From Clostridiales bacterium (GTDB lineage Bacteria; Bacillota; Clostridia; Christensenellales; Aristaeellaceae): a stretch of 26,443 nucleotides of DNA. The position numbers and the translations under genes are program-made. Below the pieces are notes generated by a model that did no database searches, was not told the DNA's origin, and saw only the letters and a list, made by a program, of their open reading frames with translations. Shown here piece by piece: positions 15,885-24,100 of the stretch. The DNA is taken from assembly GCA_004556545.1 (NCBI GenBank), contig SFGO01000029.1, positions 1 through 26,443 on the forward strand. The letters are read 5' to 3'. How positions within the stretch are numbered: position 1 is the first letter of the stretch; each line of letters begins with the position of its first letter.

Positions 15885-16811
15885 ATGAAACGTGCGATTT
15901 TGACAGGCGCAACCGGCGCGGTGGGAACCGCTCTGATTCAAAACCTGATTTCCCATGAGGTGGAAGTGCTGGTCCTTTGCCGCAGCGGGTCGGAACGGAA
16001 TCAGCGTATTCCGGAACATCCGCTGGTCACAAAGAAAATCTGTGCTTTGAATGAACTGGCCGCCGTGCAGAATGATACCGGGAAAAGCTATGATGTTTTT
16101 TATCATTTTGCGTGGGAAGGAACGACCGGCGCAGCCCGAAACGATTTGTATCTGCAGAATCAGAATGTCCGCTATGCGCTGGACGCGGTGGGAGCGGCCA
16201 AGCGGTTCGGCTGCCATACCTTCATCGGCGCGGGAAGTCAGGCGGAATACGGACGGGTGGAGGGCGTGCTGAAGCCGGACACCCCCGCCTTTCCCGAAAC
16301 GGGATACGGGATGGGAAAGCTGTGCGCCGGTCAAATGACCCGCGAGTATGCCCATCAGCTGGGGCTGAGCCATATCTGGGTGCGCATTGTAAGCGTATAC
16401 GGGCCGAACGACTGGGCCGGGAGCATGGTCATGACTACCCTCCGCAAGCTGAAAAACGGGGAGGTTCCCCAATTCACGAAAGGCGAGCAGCTATGGGATT
16501 ACCTCTACAGCGGAGACGCGGCGGAGGCCTTTCGTCTGGCAGGGGAACGCGGGCGCGACGGAAAAGTCTATGTTCTTGGCAGCGGGAAGGCGCGTCCGCT
16601 GGCGGAGTACATCCGGGATATGAGAGACGCGGTAAACCCCCAAGCGGAGATTGCCATCGGAGCCATTCCTTACGGGGAAAAGCAGGTCATGCATTTGCAG
16701 GCGGATTTGTCGGAGCTGAATCGGGACACCGATTGGCGGCCTTTGGTAAGCTTTAGGATGGGTATTCGGGAAATACTTCGGAATGCCGGAAAAGGAGAGG
16801 AATCGTGTTGA
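15885..16811 (+). CDS. NAD(P)-dependent epimerase/reductase, likely last step of the CDP-sugar branch
   Basis: A 308-residue extended short-chain dehydrogenase. The nucleotide-binding GATGAVG lies at residues 8-14, the catalytic Ser is in IGAGSQAEYG, and Tyr141 with Lys145 form the YxxxK pair in GYGMGKLC. VRIVSVYGPND is the usual substrate-side motif. In related clusters an enzyme at this position reduces the 4-keto group (abequose/paratose synthases) or the acetyl branch ketone of yersiniose (YerF). Following the ThDP enzyme by 33 nt, the YerF-like role is favoured, as inference. The ATG lacks a normal ribosome site and is preceded by A-rich tandem repeats. The gene overlaps the next start by 7 nt. 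Confidence 0.85.
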   Translation: MKRAILTGATGAVGTALIQNLISHEVEVLVLCRSGSERNQRIPEHPLVTKKICALNELAAVQNDTGKSYDVFYHFAWEGTTGAARNDLYLQNQNVRYALDAVGAAKRFGCHTFIGAGSQAEYGRVEGVLKPDTPAFPETGYGMGKLCAGQMTREYAHQLGLSHIWVRIVSVYGPNDWAGSMVMTTLRKLKNGEVPQFTKGEQLWDYLYSGDAAEAFRLAGERGRDGKVYVLGSGKARPLAEYIRDMRDAVNPQAEIAIGAIPYGEKQVMHLQADLSELNRDTDWRPLVSFRMGIREILRNAGKGEESC

Positions 16812-17827
16812 ATCGGGAACTCAAAGCGGTTTATTGTGTGTCGGATCTGTTTGCCGAGCCGTGCGCTGTTTCCATGGCGTCTCTTTTTGAAAATAACCGG
16901 GAATTTGAGCAGATCACGGTTTTTGTGATTCAGGACGGAATGACGCAGGAAAATCAGGAACGGCTTCAGAAGCTGGCGGTGATGTATGGACGGGAAGCAG
17001 TGATGATCCCCATGCCGGATCCTGCCGCTTTTTTTGAAGACCCGCGCTTTACCGTGCGGACACTGGGACATACTTTTGCAAGAATGATCGTAGGACAGCT
17101 TTTGCCGAAGGAAGTAACGAGACTGCTCTGCCTGGACAGCGATATGCTGATTCTGGATTCATTGATCGAATTATGGAATACGGAGATGGGCGGCGCCTAT
17201 CTGGCGGGAGTGGACAGCGCTCCCGGAAAAGCGATGATGGAAAAAACACTGCGGATCAAACCGGGAACGCCGTATCTGAATGGCGGACTGTATCTGATGA
17301 ATCTGGAAAAAATACGTCAGGACGGCATCGAAAAACGGTATGTGGACTACATACGTCAGATGTTTGACGTGGGCGCACCGCTGGGAGCATATGAGGAAGA
17401 GGTAATGAACAGATGCTGCCTTCCTCACACGCTTCGTCTGCACCCACGTTATAATCTGATGACGGTCAATCTGGTGATGCGATATGACGAGTTCGTCCGT
17501 TTCCGCGGCGCGGTAAACTTTTATTCCCGGGAGGAAATGGAAGAGGCGGTTCGTCATCCTGCCATTATTCATGCGATTAATACGTTTTACATCGAAAAGC
17601 GCATCTGGGAAAAGGACTCTGATTCTCCCTACAGGGATCAATACGTGGATTACCGTTTGAAAACACCATGGGCTTCCATGCCTCCGATGGAGACCCGGCG
17701 TACTTTGAAGCAAAAAATGATGAAAAAGGTGTGGCATTTGATGCCTCGAAGGCTTGCCTTTCAAACCGCCGCTTTTGTCAGAAATGAAGTTCGCCCCCGG
17801 CTGATCAAAAAACGGGATGACGAATAA
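16805..17827 (+). CDS. Glycosyltransferase family 8
   Basis: A 340-residue retaining glycosyltransferase with a GT-A fold, acting on the cytosolic face of the membrane on the lipid-linked repeat unit. The metal-binding DxD is Asp111-x-Asp113 in LCLDSDMLILDSL. The acceptor block PYLNGGLYLMNLEKIR is typical of GT8 (LgtC-like). The C-terminal tail has several basic residues (RRTLKQKMMKKVWHLMPRR) that may bind the membrane. The start is GTG at 16805 after AGGAGAGG, inside the end of the preceding gene, indicating translational coupling. Sugar specificity cannot be read; GT8 capsule enzymes often use UDP-galactose or UDP-glucose. Confidence 0.9.
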   Translation: MLNRELKAVYCVSDLFAEPCAVSMASLFENNREFEQITVFVIQDGMTQENQERLQKLAVMYGREAVMIPMPDPAAFFEDPRFTVRTLGHTFARMIVGQLLPKEVTRLLCLDSDMLILDSLIELWNTEMGGAYLAGVDSAPGKAMMEKTLRIKPGTPYLNGGLYLMNLEKIRQDGIEKRYVDYIRQMFDVGAPLGAYEEEVMNRCCLPHTLRLHPRYNLMTVNLVMRYDEFVRFRGAVNFYSREEMEEAVRHPAIIHAINTFYIEKRIWEKDSDSPYRDQYVDYRLKTPWASMPPMETRRTLKQKMMKKVWHLMPRRLAFQTAAFVRNEVRPRLIKKRDDE

Positions 17828-17838
17828 GGAGAAACAAA

Positions 17839-18843
17839 ATGATCGCAAAGCCGATTCTTACTATTGCTGTTCCCACCTATAACGGGGCGAAAACCATCCG
17901 CCATATGCTGGATCTCCTTCTGCCTCAAGCAGATGACAGGGTAGAGGTATTGATTTCGGATAACTGTTCGATGGATGAAACCCCGAAAATTTTAAGAGAA
18001 TATCAGATGCACTGGCCTTTCATCCGGGTTATCAGAAATGAAAAAAATATTGGCCCGGATGCGAATTTTCTCAGTGCGCTGCGTTTGTCAAAGGGCCATT
18101 TTGTGCTTTTGCTCTCTGACGATGATATTCTCATTGAAGACGCCCTTAACGGAATACTGGATTTTTTGGAGCAAAATCCTGATTTGACGCTGGCGTATTT
18201 GTACACGATAGGGTTTCATAATGAGTACCGCGGAAAAGAACATTGCATTACCCCGGGTCGGAAGGTGAAGGAAAGTTTTCAGACAACGGATAAAAAGCGC
18301 TTCATGGAATACGCTCAGTTTTATTGGGGCTTTATGTCCAGCTTTTTGTGTTCGAAAAAAGAATTTGACAAAATTGAAAAACCGGAGCGCTTTTTTGGCA
18401 CCTACTGGCTGCAAACATATATTTGCATCCTGTGTTCCAAAAATCCGCTGGCAAAGCTGGGCGTTATTGCAGGCCCCTGCATAGGCGCGGGAAGCTATCT
18501 GAACCTGGCAAACTTTGATACTTCGTTGATAGACGGCGTATATTATCGGAGGATGCTGGACTTTGCCGTGCAGGAGGCCGGATACGATGCCGCGCAGCTA
18601 AACAGATGGTACATCAAAAGAATCTGCATTCTGGGAAAACGTGCCGTTATGAAGGAAAAGGCCGCAGGAACACCCAAAACGAACGTGCGTCGACTCGTTC
18701 AGTGTACGATCCGCTATCCTTATGCGTGGCTGTTTCTTTACCCGTTTTTGCTGATCCCCGCGCCGCTGTGCAAATGGGTTGTGCAAAGCTACCGCAAATA
18801 TCGAAAAACGAGCGGTGAACTGCGAATCAATCGTCCCGAATGA
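17839..18843 (+). CDS. Glycosyltransferase family 2, resembling abequosyltransferase-type enzymes
   Basis: A 334-residue inverting GT-A glycosyltransferase. It has the opening TIAVPTYNGAKTI, the nucleotide-binding EVLISDNCSMDET and the metal-binding Asp94-Asp95-Asp96 in LLSDDDILIEDAL. The NEKNIGPDANFLSAL stretch is like that of RfbV-type transferases, which use CDP-dideoxy sugars. With a CDP-sugar pathway in the same operon, this is the best candidate to add the CDP-linked branched or dideoxy sugar (inference, moderate). A hydrophobic patch near the C-terminus (YAWLFLYPFLLIPAPL) suggests membrane contact. AAGGAG lies 7 nt before the ATG. Base composition is more AT-rich than in the rfb genes. 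Confidence 0.88.
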   Translation: MIAKPILTIAVPTYNGAKTIRHMLDLLLPQADDRVEVLISDNCSMDETPKILREYQMHWPFIRVIRNEKNIGPDANFLSALRLSKGHFVLLLSDDDILIEDALNGILDFLEQNPDLTLAYLYTIGFHNEYRGKEHCITPGRKVKESFQTTDKKRFMEYAQFYWGFMSSFLCSKKEFDKIEKPERFFGTYWLQTYICILCSKNPLAKLGVIAGPCIGAGSYLNLANFDTSLIDGVYYRRMLDFAVQEAGYDAAQLNRWYIKRICILGKRAVMKEKAAGTPKTNVRRLVQCTIRYPYAWLFLYPFLLIPAPLCKWVVQSYRKYRKTSGELRINRPE

Positions 18844-18860
18844 CGGAAGGAGGAGCGGCT

Positions 18861-20018
18861 ATGAAAATATTGTTCATTACCGATCCTGGAATCGTAGGCG
18901 GAGCCACGCGCTCGCTGGTCGATCTGACAGGCGCTTTGAAAGCCCGCGGATGCCAATGCGTTGTCTGCACCAGCAAACGCACGGAACTGAACGATGAACT
19001 GGAAGCAATGGAAATTCAGACGATAGCGGACGGGCATATGGCGGCCATGGAGCCGAAATCCCCTAAGCGGTGGAAACGGCCCATCAAGGCCGTTGCTCGT
19101 CGGATACAGCGAATGTTTAATCTTCCGGCAGCCATTCGGAAAATCGAGCGGGAAGTGAATCTGAACAGCTTTGATCTCATCCATACCAATTCTGCCCGAA
19201 ATGATTTGGGGTGCCTGCTGGCCCGAAAATATAGAATAAAACATGTGGTGCATATCCGTGAGTTCGGACAGGAGGATTTTGATTGCTGTTGCTATCGGAT
19301 GAATTATTATCGATTTCTAAACCGTTTTACGAATCGGTTTATTGCTATTTCTGAAGCAGTGAGGGAAAGCTGGATTCGAAAGGGAATTTCCTCCGAAAAA
19401 ATTGTGCTCATTTATAATGGCGTTTACAGTGGAGATATTCTTCCAGTGGAAAGGGAAAAATATGAGCAGAATTCATTGCGGCTGGTGATGGCAGGCGGTA
19501 TCTGTGCTGCCAAGGGTCAGAATCAGGCGGTGGAGGCGATTGGACTGCTGCCGGAAAAAATTCGTCGGCAGGTAACATTGGATCTGATGGGGTGGTGCGA
19601 CGAAAAATACTGTGCTGCGCTGAAAAGACGCGTCCGGGAAATGAAACTGGAAAAACAGGTGCGCTTTTTGGGAGCGTTTAAGAGCGTACATGCACTGCTG
19701 AAGGACTATCAGGTTGCGCTAATGTGCTCCAGAGCCGAGGGCTTTGGGCGAGTGACGGCAGAATATCTTTTGGCCGGGCTAACGGTGATCGCCTCCGATA
19801 CAGGGGCTAATCCGGAACTGATTGAAGATGAAAAAAACGGTTTGCTGTATCATTACGGAAATGCCGGCGACCTGGCGCAAAAAATCAAGAGGCTGTTTGA
19901 TGACCGAGCGTTACTGGCGCGGTTGGCGTTGGCAGGAAGAGCAAAGGCACAGAAAAACTATACGATTGAATGCAATGCCGAAAGGATTTTCCAGCTTTAC
20001 CAGGAGATTGCGGGGTGA
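18861..20018 (+). CDS. Glycosyltransferase family 4
   Basis: A 385-residue GT-B-fold retaining glycosyltransferase. The N-terminal domain starts KILFITDPGIVGGATRSLVDL, the glycine-rich acceptor-side start usual in GT4. The C-terminal donor domain has the E-x7-E motif Glu293/Glu301 in SRAEGFGRVTAEYLLAG followed by TVIASDTGANPELI. I place the start at ATG 18861 because GGAGGAG (18846-18852) lies 8 nt upstream; an earlier in-frame ATG at 18840 overlaps the preceding stop and has no such site. Donor and acceptor are unknown. Confidence 0.92.
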   Translation: MKILFITDPGIVGGATRSLVDLTGALKARGCQCVVCTSKRTELNDELEAMEIQTIADGHMAAMEPKSPKRWKRPIKAVARRIQRMFNLPAAIRKIEREVNLNSFDLIHTNSARNDLGCLLARKYRIKHVVHIREFGQEDFDCCCYRMNYYRFLNRFTNRFIAISEAVRESWIRKGISSEKIVLIYNGVYSGDILPVEREKYEQNSLRLVMAGGICAAKGQNQAVEAIGLLPEKIRRQVTLDLMGWCDEKYCAALKRRVREMKLEKQVRFLGAFKSVHALLKDYQVALMCSRAEGFGRVTAEYLLAGLTVIASDTGANPELIEDEKNGLLYHYGNAGDLAQKIKRLFDDRALLARLALAGRAKAQKNYTIECNAERIFQLYQEIAG

Positions 20019-20024
20019 CAGAGC

Positions 20025-21362
20025 ATGAAGATAAGAAAATGGGCAAGAACCGTTTCACTTAGGGCGGTCGCCGTATGGGCGGCGCTTTTGTGCAATTATT
20101 TTGCGGTTTATGCCTCTTCATTGTCCAGCGTATTGATTCCCAAGTATAGCGTAATCTTATTTTTTCAGGCTGCGGGCATTGCGTTGATTTGGGCGGCAGA
20201 GGGCGGTTTCAGAAAAAATAAGATAGATTCAGGGGATTTTTTCTGCCTTTTTGTGATTCTTCTGGTGGCTGTCGGGTACTGCATAAACAACGCAGCATTT
20301 ACCAGAACTGCCAATTATATTTTAATGTTGATCTTTTTGATGACTGCAAAACGCAGTCAGCGCTGGGAAAATCGTTTTGTAAAGTTGATGGCTGCAGCAG
20401 GCGTCTTTTATATTATCACAACGTTGCTGATGTACCTGGACAGCGAACTGTATTATCGAACCGTTCCCGCTTTTTATCCTTCGGAACGCCGCTTTGACTG
20501 GTGGTATCAATCCGGCTTTATGACGGGAATAACGGATCACAATACGACCAACGGCTGTATGCTTTCTATTGCTACCATTTTCTGGTTTGGGTTCTGGATT
20601 AGCGCGGAACCGAGATCCGGCGCGAAAAGAGTATACGCCTGCTTAACGGTGCTGGCGTTTTTCTGCTTGATCCTGACGAAAAAAAGGGGGAATCTTCTGT
20701 TCTCAGTGATGGGAATCATGCTGGCCTGCTATTTTCATGACGATGGGAAAAAACGTCGTTTTTTGAAATACGCCTGTATTCTGACTGCGGCGCTGAATTT
20801 TCTACTGCTGGGTTACCGCTTTATGCCCAGTTTGCAGGAGATTCTGGAACGTTTTCAGGATATGAGTGGAGATGAGAACATTTCGATTCGTCTGGCCATG
20901 TGGCAGGCAGCGTTGAAGGCCTTCGCTGAAAATCCCCTGCTGGGAATCGGGTGGTTTGGTTTCAGCAGGAAAATCGCTCCCCTGGTGGGTGGACGTTCCG
21001 GTGAGGCTCACTGTGTTTATCTTCAGTTGGCGTGTGAAACGGGGATCTTCGGGACTGCGATCTTCTGCCTGTGGTTTGGCTACTCCCTGTTCTGCGCTGT
21101 CTCTTTGCTGAAAAGCATTGGCGGAAAGGAAAAAAGCTATTCCACGGCTATGAAGAGGTGGATTTTTATTTCAACGGCGTTTCAGATTTTTATTCTGCTG
21201 TATGCAATGACGGAAAATCCGCTTTACGATTATTATATCAATCCTGTCTATTATGCGATGAGTATTCCAACCGTGCAGATTTACGGAAGAACCCTGCGGA
21301 GGGAAAAACGGGAAAGGAAGCGCACTGATGAACTTGCGGCTGTATCTGGAAAAAGTTCGTAA
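20025..21362 (+). CDS. wzy: O-antigen-polymerase-like protein (Wzy)
   Basis: A 445-residue very hydrophobic protein with roughly ten membrane segments, as expected for Wzy, which joins flipped repeat units on the outer face of the membrane. The characteristic C-terminal signature of the O-antigen ligase/polymerase family is present: AFAENPLLGIGWFGFS, then GEAHCVYLQLACETGIFGT. A large extracytoplasmic loop lies between about residues 130 and 175. It begins 6 nt after the GT4 stop and overlaps the next gene by 35 nt. Base composition is among the most AT-rich in the operon, typical of serotype-specific polymerase genes. The family diverges fast, so homology to a named serotype cannot be judged. 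Confidence 0.88.
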   Translation: MKIRKWARTVSLRAVAVWAALLCNYFAVYASSLSSVLIPKYSVILFFQAAGIALIWAAEGGFRKNKIDSGDFFCLFVILLVAVGYCINNAAFTRTANYILMLIFLMTAKRSQRWENRFVKLMAAAGVFYIITTLLMYLDSELYYRTVPAFYPSERRFDWWYQSGFMTGITDHNTTNGCMLSIATIFWFGFWISAEPRSGAKRVYACLTVLAFFCLILTKKRGNLLFSVMGIMLACYFHDDGKKRRFLKYACILTAALNFLLLGYRFMPSLQEILERFQDMSGDENISIRLAMWQAALKAFAENPLLGIGWFGFSRKIAPLVGGRSGEAHCVYLQLACETGIFGTAIFCLWFGYSLFCAVSLLKSIGGKEKSYSTAMKRWIFISTAFQIFILLYAMTENPLYDYYINPVYYAMSIPTVQIYGRTLRREKRERKRTDELAAVSGKSS

Positions 21363-22350
21363 ATATGGGCTTATCTATGGAGCGGATATCATTCTGGAAA
21401 AACTGACGAAGACGGAGAATGAGCGCTCGCAGTTTCGGATTCAGAAATGGTACGGACACCTTCCGGAGAAATGCCGCGAAGAAGAGCTGGAAAGCTGGTT
21501 TCAGGCTGAGACGGGAAAAACGCTGAACTTCCGCAGCCCGCAGACCTTCAATGAAAAAATTCAATGGCTGAAGCTGTATGATTCCACTCCGAAAAAAACG
21601 AGACTGGCCGATAAATATCAGGTTCGGGAATGGGTTCGGGAAACCATCGGCGAGGAATACCTGATTCCGCTGCTGGGCGTGTGGGATTCCTTTGAGGAGA
21701 TCGATTTTGCGAAACTGCCGGAAAGCTTTGTGCTCAAATGCGTTCATGGCAGCGGCATGAACGCGGTCATTCGGGATAAAAGCGCTGTTTCAATGAAAAA
21801 GCTGCGGCGGCAGTTCCGCTATTGGCAGCAGTCTTCCTATGGGATCGGGCCCATGCAGGAATGGCATTATCGGGATATTCCTCACAGGATCATCGCTGAG
21901 CAGTATATGGAAAACGTGGACGGCGACCTGTATGATTACAAGTTCTACTGCTTTGGGGGAGAACCGAAGTATATCCAGGTCATTCAGGGCCGCGGCGGAG
22001 ATTCGCAGATGGGCTTCTATACGCTGGACTGGCAGGACGCAGGCTTTGGCCATCATCACTTTGGCCAAATGAAGCATAAGCCGGATAAACCCGCCCAGCT
22101 GTCCAAGGCCATCGAGCTTGCCCGGAAGCTGGCGCAGGGCTTTGCTTTTGTACGGGTTGACCTGTATCTGCTGGGAGACGAACAAATCTATTTTGGGGAA
22201 ATGACGTTCACGCCCGCGTCGGGCATACGGCACTGGGAGCCTGAAACGGCAGATCGGATGCTGGGCGAGCTGATGGCCCTTCCGGCTCCAACGCCGTTTG
22301 ACCGGAAAGAAAATCGGGAAAAAGGAAAATCGGGGAGCGAAAAGGCATGA
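21328..22350 (+). CDS. TupA-like ATP-grasp protein
   Basis: A 340-residue protein of the TupA-like ATP-grasp family, named after the Bacillus halodurans teichuronopeptide gene. Typical blocks are SPQTFNEKIQWLKLYD, LADKYQVREWVRETIGEEYLIPLLG, the ATP-binding FVLKCVHGSGMN (Lys in the central strand), and IIAEQYMENVDGDLYDYKFYCF. The end is AFVRVDLYLLGDEQIYFGEMTFTPASG, with Asp and Glu as metal ligands. ATP-grasp enzymes ligate carboxylates to amines, so this gene may attach an amino acid or peptide to the polymer; these proteins are common in capsule clusters and their chemistry is mostly untested. It overlaps wzy by 35 nt and wzx by 4 nt. Confidence 0.88.
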   Translation: MNLRLYLEKVRKYGLIYGADIILEKLTKTENERSQFRIQKWYGHLPEKCREEELESWFQAETGKTLNFRSPQTFNEKIQWLKLYDSTPKKTRLADKYQVREWVRETIGEEYLIPLLGVWDSFEEIDFAKLPESFVLKCVHGSGMNAVIRDKSAVSMKKLRRQFRYWQQSSYGIGPMQEWHYRDIPHRIIAEQYMENVDGDLYDYKFYCFGGEPKYIQVIQGRGGDSQMGFYTLDWQDAGFGHHHFGQMKHKPDKPAQLSKAIELARKLAQGFAFVRVDLYLLGDEQIYFGEMTFTPASGIRHWEPETADRMLGELMALPAPTPFDRKENREKGKSGSEKA

Positions 22351-23807
22351 GGCAGAAGGAAAGCCTGAAAAAGAATTATCTGTATCAATCCGCCTATCAG
22401 GTTTTAACGGTGATCCTTCCCATGCTGACGTCGCCCTATGTTTCGAGGGTGCTGGGGGCGGAGGGAATCGGCATCTATTCCTACACCTTTTCCATCGTGA
22501 CCTATTTCGTGTTGTTTGCCAAGCTGGGCCTGCATAATTACGGAAACCGCTGCATCGCTACCGTCCGCGATGATCCGCAGAAGCTGAACCAGACCTTCAG
22601 CGATCTCTATGCGCTGCATGTGCTGATCTGCCTGACGGCCATGGTCCTCTATGCGGGCTACGTCCATTTTTTCGGCGGGGAATACCGAACCGTTTTTCTG
22701 ATTCAGGGGCTGTATCTGATCGGACAGCTCATGGACATCAACTGGTTCTATTTTGGTTTGGAGAAGTTCCGGCTGACCGTCACCAGAAATATGGCGTTCA
22801 AAATTCTGACGGTGGTCTGCGTTTTTCTTTTCGTGCGGACGAAGGAGGACGTGGGAACCTATGTGCTGATTCTGGCGGCAGGTTCGGCGGTCAGCGAGTC
22901 GGTGGTATGGCTGTTCCTCCGGGGGTACGTCAAGCCGGTGAAACCGAAGGTTTCCAACTTCCGCAGGCATATCGGCCCCATGCTGGTGTTCTTCATCCCC
23001 TCCATTGCTGTCAGTCTGTACAAGGTAATGGATAAAATTATGCTGGGTGCGATGACGGACACGGCGCAGGTGGGATATTATGAGAATTCCGAGAAAATTA
23101 TCAATATCAGTCTGGGCTTTGTGACGGCGCTGGGCACCGTGATGATGCCGAGAATGACCCATCTGCTGGCCAGCGGACACGAAGGAGAAGGAAAGCAGCT
23201 TTTTCAGAAATCGTCCGGCTTCATTCTGATCTTTTCCTATGCGATGGCCTTCGGTATTGCAGGCGTATCGGGCGTGTTCCCTGCGGTTTTCTGGGGGGAA
23301 GAGTTTACGCCCTGCGGCATTCTGCTGGCCGGACTGGCCGTTTCCCTTCCGTTTACGGCTTTTGCCAACGTCATCCGAACCCAGTATTTGATTCCGCGCC
23401 ATCGGGATCGGGCGTTCATTGGCTCGGTTTGTGCCGGAGCGGCGGTGAACTTCGTGATGAACCTTCTGTGCATTCCCCGGTGGCAGGCCTTTGGCGCGGT
23501 GGTGGGCACCGTCGCGGCAGAGACGGCGGTTTGCCTCATCCAGATTTTCGCTGTGCGGAAAGAGGAAAAAATGGGGCGCTACCTGCTGGCATCGCTGCCC
23601 TTTCTGCTGTTTGGCACAGGAATGGGAATGCTGGTTTATCTCATCGGCCTATGGAGGGGCCCGAAAGTAACGACGCTGATCGTACAGGTCGCCGCAGGAG
23701 GAATTCTATATTTACTTCCAACATGGATCTATTTCTATCGCAGGCAGCCCGAAATACTGGAAACCCTCCGGCAAAAAACGGTTGGAAGACTGAGAAAGAA
23801 ATCCTGA
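22347..23807 (+). CDS. wzx: Wzx-type repeat-unit flippase (MOP superfamily)
   Basis: A 486-residue membrane protein with about 12-14 membrane segments, of the polysaccharide transporter branch of the MOP superfamily. It moves the undecaprenyl-linked repeat unit across the membrane for Wzy. The N-terminus (KNYLYQSAYQVLTVILPMLTSPYVSRVLGAEGIGIYSY) and the mid-protein VMDKIMLGAMTDTAQVGYYENSEKI are textbook for Gram-positive Wzx. The start ATG overlaps the previous stop by 4 nt. It is the last gene of the operon; no convincing terminator follows it, only a weak CTGA...TCAG inverted repeat at 23806-23819. Confidence 0.93.
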   Translation: MRQKESLKKNYLYQSAYQVLTVILPMLTSPYVSRVLGAEGIGIYSYTFSIVTYFVLFAKLGLHNYGNRCIATVRDDPQKLNQTFSDLYALHVLICLTAMVLYAGYVHFFGGEYRTVFLIQGLYLIGQLMDINWFYFGLEKFRLTVTRNMAFKILTVVCVFLFVRTKEDVGTYVLILAAGSAVSESVVWLFLRGYVKPVKPKVSNFRRHIGPMLVFFIPSIAVSLYKVMDKIMLGAMTDTAQVGYYENSEKIINISLGFVTALGTVMMPRMTHLLASGHEGEGKQLFQKSSGFILIFSYAMAFGIAGVSGVFPAVFWGEEFTPCGILLAGLAVSLPFTAFANVIRTQYLIPRHRDRAFIGSVCAGAAVNFVMNLLCIPRWQAFGAVVGTVAAETAVCLIQIFAVRKEEKMGRYLLASLPFLLFGTGMGMLVYLIGLWRGPKVTTLIVQVAAGGILYLLPTWIYFYRRQPEILETLRQKTVGRLRKKS

Positions 23808-23880
23808 TCTTTTTCAGAGCCGCACGGAGACGTTTCCATAAAATCATAGAAAAGAAATTCCAAAAAGACGGAATATACTC

Positions 23881-23909
23881 TTGCAAAAATACGCAGAAGG
23901 ATTTATAAT
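23881..23909 (+). promoter_or_regulatory. Strong sigma-A-type promoter of the secreted Ig-repeat protein gene
   Basis: TTGCAA (23881-23886) and TATAAT (23904-23909) are exactly 17 nt apart. Transcription would begin near 23916, separating this gene from the exopolysaccharide operon. Confidence 0.8.
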
Positions 23910-23916
23910 GCTATTG

Positions 23917-24100
23917 TCATATTACGGATAAGTCCTCCATGTTCTTACGGCAAATTCCTGCTGATTGGAGTGATTTGAAGATCAGGTATCTCTGTCGGGC
24001 AACGGGCTCGAAATGTTTCTTGAACGATTGATAGCGTTTGCTGCTGGTACCGTGCCGAAGATCAGGTATGGCCAGAGTGAATAGAAAGGGAGGAGCAATC
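23917..24100 (+). promoter_or_regulatory. 185-nt 5' leader with a 13-nt direct repeat and a hairpin next to the ribosome site
   Basis: GAAGATCAGGTAT occurs at 23977-23989 and again at 24057-24069, 80 nt apart; each copy is preceded at 10-13 nt by CTGCTG. CTGGTACC (24044-24051) can pair with GGTA (24065-24068) and CCAG (24072-24075), ending 12 nt before the ribosome site GGGAGGAG (24088-24095). I do not recognise a known riboswitch class; c-di-GMP-I, T-box and SAM motifs do not fit. It may be a structured leader controlling translation. Confidence 0.45.

Noticed and set aside
14706..16472. 588-codon minus-strand open frame opposite the ThDP enzyme and epimerase genes
   Set aside because: It crosses two confidently identified plus-strand genes and shows no recognisable domain; a coding shadow.
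23917..24100. Known riboswitch (c-di-GMP-I, SAM, T-box or glycine type) before the Ig-repeat gene
   Set aside because: None of the conserved core sequences of these classes could be found; only the 13-nt repeat and a local hairpin are visible.
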